From NCBI GenBank assembly GCA_964601515.1, contig CAZRNU010000045.1, forward strand, positions 1-22,141: a DNA stretch of 22,141 nucleotides, written 5' to 3'. The notes beneath the pieces are model-generated. The model was not told the DNA's origin, searched no databases, and saw nothing but the letters and a program-made list of their open reading frames with translations. The stretch is from PWND01 sp964601515. GTDB taxonomy: Bacteria; Bacteroidota; Bacteroidia; Bacteroidales; UBA7960. Positions 6,415-12,605 of the stretch are shown here, piece by piece (within the stretch, counting starts at the first letter, position 1; each line of letters starts with the position of its first letter). A program made the translations under genes and the position numbers.

Positions 6415-8571
6415 CTATTGATATTTTTCAACAACTTCAATTAGCTCAGGAAGGTCCATACCAAGATCTTTAAGTTTGGCAATAGTTGGAACTCCGTCTT
6501 TTGTCCAACCGCGACGTTGGTAAACAGCGTCAAGAAGTTGTTCGTATCTGTTTTCGCGATATTTACGTAAAGCAGCCATTTTTTCTTCAGTAGATTTTCC
6601 TGCAGGGTCGAAACCTACATCTTCCTTAAGTTGCTTATCGTAACGATCTGCTCTTGATTCATACTCTTCAACAGTAACAGGTCCGCAAGCACGGTAAGGC
6701 TGAGCATCGTGAATACGCTTTCCGTAACCACGGCGAATGTTGAAAATACGCTGGAAGTTATAAACTCTTTCGCTCTGGCGAATAAGTTCTTCCTTGCTGA
6801 ATGGTTTTCCTGTAACAGCTTCGAAAATAGTTACATAGTTGTCTACGTGCTCAGGAATTTTGTGAGGCTCTGCTGTAAGTTCGTTTCCTTTTGGCACAAC
6901 GTCGTTCCAGCAAAGTTTACATAATCCGGCAAGACCGAACCATGTTCTGAACATTGGGAAATAGTGAAGAGCTTCAGCTTTATCCTCGAAAGTTGGAATC
7001 TGGTTGTTTACCATATCCATAAAGATAAGCCATGCTTCATCGTGCTGTGGTCCTTTGTTTGTCATTGCATAACCGCCTTGCTGAGCAAGAGATTCTTTAG
7101 AAACATACTGAGAATACTCAAGACCTTTGTTTTCCATTCCTATATCTTGAAGAAATTTAGCATCGCCCCAGCCTTTTGCAGCGAACATTTCTTTCATTTT
7201 ACGGATACCCATACCGGCAATTACACCAAAACCTTCACCTCTTGCAAGCTGATGAAGAAGTTCAAGAGAATCTTCAATAGCTCCGAAGTTTAGTTCAAGT
7301 CCGCCTGTTCTTTCTTTGTTAAGAATGCCGTTTTCATAACATTCCATTATAAAAGCGCAAATAGTACCCCATGTAATTGTACAAATACCATAAGTATCGC
7401 AATAGAAGTTAGCTTCGATAATAGCTTCAGGGTCGAAAATACCCATGTTTGAACCTAAACCGGCAGCATTTTCATATTCCGGACCGTCAACAATAACTTT
7501 ATGACCTTTGTAAGGTCCTGTTTTTAGTTCGAAATCATCAACACCCTTAGCACAAGACATTGCACAACCAATCCAACAACCATCAAAAACATTTTGGGTG
7601 AAGTATTTATCTCTGAAAATATTAGAGTGAATTTTTAAGCCATCTTTATGACTTCCGTATTTGAAATTATGAGTTGGAAGAAGGTCGTAATCGTTCATAA
7701 CATTAACGATATTGGCAGTACCTTTCTTTCTCATTTGGCATTGAGAATCATCGAGTTCTCTCATTTCCTGTTGGTATCTGCGACCTCTTTCAGCGATTGC
7801 CTCAAGGTTGGCAACATTATTTAGATTTCCTTTTACGCCTTCGATTTTAGCTACAATAGCTTTGATCTTTTTATCGCGGAAAACAGTACCTAAACCACCG
7901 CGTCCTGCTTGTTTTAGCCTTACCTTTTTACGTTTCATATCGTAGAAAGAGAAGTTAATCATTCCGATTAGAGAATGCTCAGCAGCGGCTCCGGTAGAAA
8001 CAACACCTATATTTTTTGCGTCTTTTTCGTCATCAGCAAACATTTCAGTAAGTTCTTCAGCAAGAATGTGAGAATCTACAGAAAGACCCGGATCTTCGAA
8101 AATTTCTATTTTGCCGGTTTTGCCGTCAATGTATATGATAATGTCTTTGTCAGATTTTCCTTGAAGCTCAAGAGCATCAAAGCCTGAAAACTTAAGGAAC
8201 GGTCCAAAGAATCCGCCAACGTTAGAGTCCATAATGGAATCAGTTTGAGGCGAAATAGAAACGATAAGAGATTTACCTGCACCAGAGTATTGAGTAATAC
8301 CACCAACAGGACCTGAAGACATTATAATTTCGTTTTCGGGGTCGTTCCATTTTGTAGTAGGTGTAGTTGCATCCCAAAGCAGTCTTAAACCATAACCTTT
8401 TCCACCAATGAATTTGTCTTTCATTTCCTGTGGAACAGCTTTTTCTTTGATATTGCAATCAGAAACATTTATGTACAAAATCTTATCCGTATAGCCTCTG
8501 TACAAATCCTTTCTTTCATACTTAAATTCCTTTAAAATCTTGCGATTTTTTTTCATTTCTGAAATGTTCAT
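6415..8571 (-). CDS. Aldehyde:ferredoxin oxidoreductase family protein (tungstopterin enzyme)
   Basis: Family members oxidise aldehydes to acids with ferredoxin as acceptor, using a bis-pterin tungsten centre and one [4Fe-4S] cluster in the cytoplasm. The 718 residues show the AFOR N-terminal domain (GGKGYGLRLLWD at 57-67, SSGPVGG at 85-91, FSGFDALELQGKSD at 128-141) and the pterin-domain glycine motif AGRGGLGTVFRDKKIKAI (222-239). Cluster cysteines are probably C332, C336 and C340, plus C551 or C554. The first two are C-x3-C, whereas the Pyrococcus AOR, as I recall, has C-x2-C. The C-terminal domain ends with RIFNIRRGY and a Lys/Glu-rich tail about 100 residues long, so it is longer than the roughly 600-residue archaeal enzymes. 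A strong Shine-Dalgarno (AAGGAG) and a perfect -7 element precede it, suggesting good expression. No ferredoxin or cofactor gene is adjacent. The substrate is unknown. Confidence 0.92.
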   Translation of the reverse strand: MNISEMKKNRKILKEFKYERKDLYRGYTDKILYINVSDCNIKEKAVPQEMKDKFIGGKGYGLRLLWDATTPTTKWNDPENEIIMSSGPVGGITQYSGAGKSLIVSISPQTDSIMDSNVGGFFGPFLKFSGFDALELQGKSDKDIIIYIDGKTGKIEIFEDPGLSVDSHILAEELTEMFADDEKDAKNIGVVSTGAAAEHSLIGMINFSFYDMKRKKVRLKQAGRGGLGTVFRDKKIKAIVAKIEGVKGNLNNVANLEAIAERGRRYQQEMRELDDSQCQMRKKGTANIVNVMNDYDLLPTHNFKYGSHKDGLKIHSNIFRDKYFTQNVFDGCWIGCAMSCAKGVDDFELKTGPYKGHKVIVDGPEYENAAGLGSNMGIFDPEAIIEANFYCDTYGICTITWGTICAFIMECYENGILNKERTGGLELNFGAIEDSLELLHQLARGEGFGVIAGMGIRKMKEMFAAKGWGDAKFLQDIGMENKGLEYSQYVSKESLAQQGGYAMTNKGPQHDEAWLIFMDMVNNQIPTFEDKAEALHYFPMFRTWFGLAGLCKLCWNDVVPKGNELTAEPHKIPEHVDNYVTIFEAVTGKPFSKEELIRQSERVYNFQRIFNIRRGYGKRIHDAQPYRACGPVTVEEYESRADRYDKQLKEDVGFDPAGKSTEEKMAALRKYRENRYEQLLDAVYQRRGWTKDGVPTIAKLKDLGMDLPELIEVVEKYQ

Positions 8572-8579
8572 ATAGTAGT

Positions 8580-8585
8580 CTCCTT
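8580..8585 (-). promoter_or_regulatory. Shine-Dalgarno sequence of the oxidoreductase gene
   Basis: The minus strand reads AAGGAG eight bases before the ATG at 8571. This fixes the start at 8571 rather than the internal ATG five codons later. A strong Shine-Dalgarno is unusual in this window, where most starts (uvrC, uvrA, the deiminase) lack one. Confidence 0.7.
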
Positions 8586-8620
8586 TATGTTATAAAAAAT
8601 TGAATTTTAGAATTTTGTCG

Positions 8621-8628
8621 CAAAGCTA
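8621..8628 (-). promoter_or_regulatory. Bacteroidetes-type -7 element for the oxidoreductase gene
   Basis: The minus strand reads TAGCTTTG followed by CG, an exact TAnnTTTG match. It is 50 bases upstream of the ATG at 8571. With the terminator at 6356-6385 it delimits a monocistronic transcript. Confidence 0.6.
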
Positions 8629-8707
8629 CAAAATTTAAAGATTTTAGCCGTGATAAAATGAAAATTTAATAACGGAAGTTTGCTTTTTTTTAATAGATTA
8701 AAATCAA

Positions 8708-8715
8708 TATCTTTA
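8708..8715 (+). promoter_or_regulatory. Possible -7 element for the five-repeat lipoprotein gene
   Basis: TATCTTTA differs from TAnnTTTG only at the last base and lies 43 bases before the ATG at 8758. A TTTG occurs at 8679-8682, but the spacing of 25 bases is longer than the usual 19-21, so this is a weak candidate. Confidence 0.35.
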
Positions 8716-8757
8716 CGCCTTCTTGAATTGTATATCACAATTAAAATTTTTTATAAT

Positions 8758-9546
8758 ATGAAGACCTTTTTTCTCAAATTCTTAATCATTTTTTTAAGTT
8801 CCATTTTTTTGTTTTCATGTTCAAAACCAACTCCCAAAAACAAAAGTCTTGAGTATATTAACCAGGAGGCTGCCTGGAGAATTTTGTGTCCCGGTATGGG
8901 GTCAATTGGCATTATTACCGGCAATGAGATAAATGTTTATTATTTGAATGAAAATAAGCAATGGATTTTAGACAGGGTTTCCTCATTTTTGATTCCTGAA
9001 GAGAATAGCGGAATATTAGCTTTGGGGCTTGGTATTATTGGAGTTGTTGAAGGTGATTTGATGAATTTTTATTATTTGGATGCTGAGAATTTGTGGAAAA
9101 AAGAATATACAATGCAGTTTGTAATGCCTGATGATTATGATAGAATTTTTCCTGTAAAGTTTAGTTGGGAAGTTGGTGTAATTGGTGTAGAGAAAGATGG
9201 AATAGTCGACTTTTATTATCTTGATGAAAAGCTTATTTGGAGAAAAGATGAAACTGCGAGCTTTGTTGTTCCAATGAATATAGATTATTATTTTTCTGTT
9301 GGATCAATGGTTATGGCTGTTGTTTCTGATAATAAGCTTGGCTTTTATTATTTAAAAGATGATGGCAATTGGGAATTTTTAGAAAATTTTGTTTTGAAAT
9401 TACCTGAGCAATATGAAGCTATTATTCAATTTGAGCAAAATATTTTAGGAGTCATAAATGAAGGTAGAATTAAGTTTTATGAGGTTGATTTCAACGATAA
9501 CGACTGGATAGTTGATGAAACTATGAACTTTTATTTACCATACTAG
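8758..9546 (+). CDS. Lipoprotein of five 44-48-residue repeats, possible five-bladed beta-propeller
   Basis: The 262-residue protein starts at ATG 8758 with a type II signal peptide (MKTFFLKFLIIFLSSIFLFS, then lipid-attachable C21), so it should be a lipoprotein. The open frame back to 8680 adds 26 residues that would bury the signal. The mature part is almost entirely five repeats with the pattern (I/V)GV-x-x-G-x-x-x-x-F-Y-Y-L-D...W...F-x-x-P. The FYYL motif ends at residues 63, 107, 155, 199 and (as FYEV) 243, and the repeat Trp lies at 69, 113, 161, 205 and 250. The stretch RILCPG (41-46) before repeat 1 resembles the inter-repeat strand RIFPVKF, and the protein ends right after repeat 5. 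This is the arrangement expected if the N-terminal strand closes the last blade. Function is unknown; carbohydrate or protein binding is a guess. Its last 26 bases overlap the 3' end of uvrA on the other strand. Confidence 0.75.
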   Translation: MKTFFLKFLIIFLSSIFLFSCSKPTPKNKSLEYINQEAAWRILCPGMGSIGIITGNEINVYYLNENKQWILDRVSSFLIPEENSGILALGLGIIGVVEGDLMNFYYLDAENLWKKEYTMQFVMPDDYDRIFPVKFSWEVGVIGVEKDGIVDFYYLDEKLIWRKDETASFVVPMNIDYYFSVGSMVMAVVSDNKLGFYYLKDDGNWEFLENFVLKLPEQYEAIIQFEQNILGVINEGRIKFYEVDFNDNDWIVDETMNFYLPY

Positions 9547-12403
9547 TTTTTAGTATTTCAGTTTTCAAAAACTGAGCTGTGTATCCGTTATTAGATTCAA
9601 TAATTTCCTCTGGAGTTCCGCTTGCAATAATTCTTCCTCCTCTTTCACCGCCTTCAGGACCTAGGTCAATTATATAATCGGCAACTTTAATTACATCTGG
9701 GTTGTGTTCAATTACGATTATTGTGTTACCTCTTTCAACAAGCCTGTTTAATACCTCAAGCAGTACCCTGATATCTTCAAAGTGAAGTCCTGTTGTGGGT
9801 TCGTCGAGAATATAAACAGTTTTTCCGGTGTCTTTTTTTGAAAGTTCTGAAGCAAGTTTTACTCTTTGTGCTTCTCCACCCGATAATGTTGTACTGCTTT
9901 GACCAAGTGTTATATAGCCAAGTCCGACATCTTTTAAAGTCTTTATTTTTATTGCGATAGAAGGAATATTTTCAAAAAACTCCAGAGCTTGATCAATGTT
10001 GAGGTTTAGCACATCATTTATAGATTTTCCTTTGAATCTGACTTCAAGAGTTTCCCTATTGTATCTTTTACCCTGACAGCTTTCGCATAATACATGCACA
10101 TCAGGAAGAAAGTTCATTTCAATAACTTTTACTCCACCGCCCTGACAGGTTTCGCATCTTCCTCCTTTTACATTAAATGAGAATCGCCCCGGCTTATATC
10201 CTCTAATCATTGATTCGGGTAATGAAGAATAAAGTTTTCTTATTTCATCGAATACCTTTGTATAGGTAGCCGGATTAGACCTTGGCGTTCTGCCTATCGG
10301 TGATTGGTCAATTTCAATTACTTTGTCAACATTATTAAGTCCTTCGATTTTGTCGTAAGGCAGTGCTTTGTATTCAGATCTGAAAAAATGGTTGCTTAAA
10401 ACAGGGTATAGCGTTTCGTTAATTAGGGATGATTTACCGCTTCCTGAAACACCTGTTACACAAACAAATTTCCCCAAAGGAATAGTTAATGACACATTTT
10501 TAAGATTATTCCCTTTTGCACCCAACAAAACAATGTTTTTCCCATTTCCCGGTCTTCTGAATCCGGGAGTTGCAATTTCCTTATCTCCTCTTAGGTAGGC
10601 AGCAGTAATTGATTGATTATTTGTTAATATTTCTTCAGGAGATCCGCTTGCAATAATTTTCCCGCCGTGCACTCCTGCACCCGGTCCAATATCAATAACA
10701 TGGTCGGCCGACATAATCATATCTTTATCGTGCTCTACCACTATAACTGAGTTGCCGATATCTCTCAGGCTTTTCAAAGACTCTATCAATTTTTGATTAT
10801 CTCTTTGATGCAATCCAATGCTTGGTTCATCAAGAATGTATAATACACCTGTAAGTTGGCTTCCAATTTGAGTTGCTAGCCTTATTCTTTGGCTTTCTCC
10901 TCCTGAAAGCGTTTTGGCAGAACGGTTCAAAGAAAGATATTCTAATCCAACATCTAACAAAAAGCCAAGTCGCACAAGCAGTTCCCTATTTATTTCATGT
11001 GCAATCTGTTTTTTTCTTGGGTCAAAGTTTTTATCAAAATTTTCTATCTCACTCTTCAGTGTTAAAAGATCCATTTCAGCCAAGTCGCTGATGTTGTATT
11101 TCCCTATACGATAATGCAGAGATTCCTTCTTCAACCTTTTGCCGTTACATTCCGGACATTTGGAATAAGACATAAATCCGGTAGCCCATTTTTGAATAGA
11201 GTAGGAAGTAGATTCGCTATATTGATTGGATATAAAATTTACTATTCCTTCAAAGTTTAATGTGTAAGTATTTGTAATTCCAAGGCTTTCATTCTTTATT
11301 CTGAAAACTTCATTAGAACCATACAATATAGTATTAATAGCTTCATCAGGTATATTCTTAATTGGAGTTTCTATCTTAAATCCGAATTTCAAACAAATAG
11401 ACTCAATTTGTTTAAATATCCAATTGTTTTTGTATGGCCCGAGAGGTGCAAGTCCGCCGGCATAAATAGACAAGTTATCATCCGGAATAATTTTGAGAAT
11501 GTCTATCTGACTAATTTCTCCGAGTCCGTTGCATTTTGGGCAGCTACCATAAGGAGAGTTAAATGAAAATGTGTTTGGTTCAGGCTCGGCATAAGCCAAG
11601 CCCGATACCGGGCACATAAGTTTTCGACTAAAGTAATGCACATCTTCCTTATTTTCCTCCATCAGCATTATCATGCCTTTGCCCTGTTTCATTGCAGACT
11701 GTATGCTTTGTTCAATTCTCTTAGAGCTTCTTACATCAATGTTTATCTTATCCACCAAAAGCTCAATATCATGAACTTTATAGCGGTCGAGACGCATATT
11801 AGGAGTAATCTCTTTAATTTGCCCATCTACTCTAACTCTAAGAAATCCTTGTTTTTGAACGAATTCAAACAACTCCCGATAATGCCCTTTTCTGCCTTTT
11901 ACAAGAGGAGCAAGTAAAATCATAGTTTTACCTGTAAACTTAGATATAACAAGGTCGAGAATTTCCTTATCAGTATATTTAACCATTTTTTCACCGCTAG
12001 TGTATGAATATGCATCGGCAGTGCGGGCAAACAATAGTCTTAGGAAGTCGTATATTTCAGTAATTGTTCCAACAGTTGATCTTGGATTTTTAGAAGTTGT
12101 TTTTTGCTCAATTGAAATAACAGGACTTAATCCGGTAATTTTGTCAACATCCGGTCTTTCAAGATTGCCGAGAAACTGACGGGCATAAGCCGAAAAAGTT
12201 TCAATATACCTTCTTTGGCCTTCAGCATAAATTGTGTCGAAAGCAAGTGAAGATTTTCCGCTTCCGCTTAAACCGGTAATTACTGTAAGTTTATTTCGAG
12301 GAATGCATACATTAATATTCTGAAGATTGTGCTCCCTAGCACCATAAACTTCAAGAAATTCAACACTGCTTTTACCTGAATATTTCTCCTTTTTCTCTTT
12401 CAT
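9521..12403 (-). CDS. uvrA: Excinuclease ABC subunit UvrA
   Basis: UvrA is the damage-sensing ABC ATPase dimer that loads UvrB in nucleotide excision repair. The start at ATG 12403 gives 960 residues; a TTG five codons upstream lies at or before the predicted transcription start and is unlikely. Visible features are Walker A1 GLSGSGKSS (44-52), signature LSGGESQRIRLA with Walker B LYILDEPSIGLH, and the second half with GVSGSGKSS, LSGGEAQRVKLA and VYILDEPTTGLH. The C-terminal zinc module CETCQGGG...CESCQGKRY is intact. In the first zinc module the leading pair is CPVS (C264, S267) where E. coli has C-x2-C, while the second pair C288/C291 is kept. The gene has its own divergent -7 element, and its 3' end overlaps the lipoprotein gene by 26 bases. 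Identity is certain. Confidence 0.97.
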   Translation of the reverse strand: MKEKKEKYSGKSSVEFLEVYGAREHNLQNINVCIPRNKLTVITGLSGSGKSSLAFDTIYAEGQRRYIETFSAYARQFLGNLERPDVDKITGLSPVISIEQKTTSKNPRSTVGTITEIYDFLRLLFARTADAYSYTSGEKMVKYTDKEILDLVISKFTGKTMILLAPLVKGRKGHYRELFEFVQKQGFLRVRVDGQIKEITPNMRLDRYKVHDIELLVDKINIDVRSSKRIEQSIQSAMKQGKGMIMLMEENKEDVHYFSRKLMCPVSGLAYAEPEPNTFSFNSPYGSCPKCNGLGEISQIDILKIIPDDNLSIYAGGLAPLGPYKNNWIFKQIESICLKFGFKIETPIKNIPDEAINTILYGSNEVFRIKNESLGITNTYTLNFEGIVNFISNQYSESTSYSIQKWATGFMSYSKCPECNGKRLKKESLHYRIGKYNISDLAEMDLLTLKSEIENFDKNFDPRKKQIAHEINRELLVRLGFLLDVGLEYLSLNRSAKTLSGGESQRIRLATQIGSQLTGVLYILDEPSIGLHQRDNQKLIESLKSLRDIGNSVIVVEHDKDMIMSADHVIDIGPGAGVHGGKIIASGSPEEILTNNQSITAAYLRGDKEIATPGFRRPGNGKNIVLLGAKGNNLKNVSLTIPLGKFVCVTGVSGSGKSSLINETLYPVLSNHFFRSEYKALPYDKIEGLNNVDKVIEIDQSPIGRTPRSNPATYTKVFDEIRKLYSSLPESMIRGYKPGRFSFNVKGGRCETCQGGGVKVIEMNFLPDVHVLCESCQGKRYNRETLEVRFKGKSINDVLNLNIDQALEFFENIPSIAIKIKTLKDVGLGYITLGQSSTTLSGGEAQRVKLASELSKKDTGKTVYILDEPTTGLHFEDIRVLLEVLNRLVERGNTIIVIEHNPDVIKVADYIIDLGPEGGERGGRIIASGTPEEIIESNNGYTAQFLKTEILKTSMVNKSS

Positions 12404-12422
12404 TATAAATTTAAACAATCTA

Positions 12423-12430
12423 CAAAAATA
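12423..12430 (-). promoter_or_regulatory. Bacteroidetes-type -7 element for uvrA
   Basis: The minus strand reads TATTTTTG followed by TA, an exact TAnnTTTG match, 20 bases upstream of ATG 12403. Transcription would start around 12414-12417, giving a leader of only 10-15 bases and arguing against the TTG at 12418 as start. I see no LexA-type operator. Confidence 0.55.
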
Positions 12431-12548
12431 CTCAATGATATGCTTTAAAAAAACTGCGGTTTATTAATTCTTTAAAATATTTCAGTATTTCTTTTATTGT
12501 TTTCAATAAAAAACTTAATACATTAGCAGCAAATTAGCCTTAAAACGT

Positions 12549-12556
12549 TAATTTTG
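12549..12556 (+). promoter_or_regulatory. Bacteroidetes-type -7 element for the exporter-rmlA operon
   Basis: TAATTTTG followed by CA is an exact TAnnTTTG match, 50 bases upstream of the ATG at 12606. It is the only promoter candidate seen for the four-gene rightward operon. It stands back to back with the uvrA promoter, about 120 bases away. Confidence 0.55.
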
Positions 12557-12605
12557 CAATTCGTGCAAATTGTAACTTAAATCTTCGGTTAATATTTAGG
12601 GATAA

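Noticed and set aside
6964..7293. Rightward 109-codon frame antisense to the oxidoreductase gene
   Set aside because: It overlaps the conserved C-terminal domain coding region on the other strand and has unlikely Phe/Ser/His-rich composition.
8680..8757. 26-residue N-terminal extension of the five-repeat lipoprotein
   Set aside because: It would place a second hydrophobic stretch before a perfect lipoprotein signal peptide and covers the candidate promoter; ATG 8758 is the sensible start.
9558..9575. Small hairpin (TCAGTTT/AAACTGA) near the uvrA/lipoprotein junction as a terminator
   Set aside because: The stem is only 7 bp, AT-rich and without a T-run on either strand.
10368..11917. Several rightward open frames of 65-95 codons inside uvrA
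   Set aside because: They are antisense shadows of a strongly conserved gene, with no ribosome binding sites and no recognisable protein features.
12404..12418. TTG start for uvrA five codons upstream of ATG 12403
   Set aside because: It lies at the predicted transcription start of the -7 element at 12423-12430 and has no ribosome binding site.
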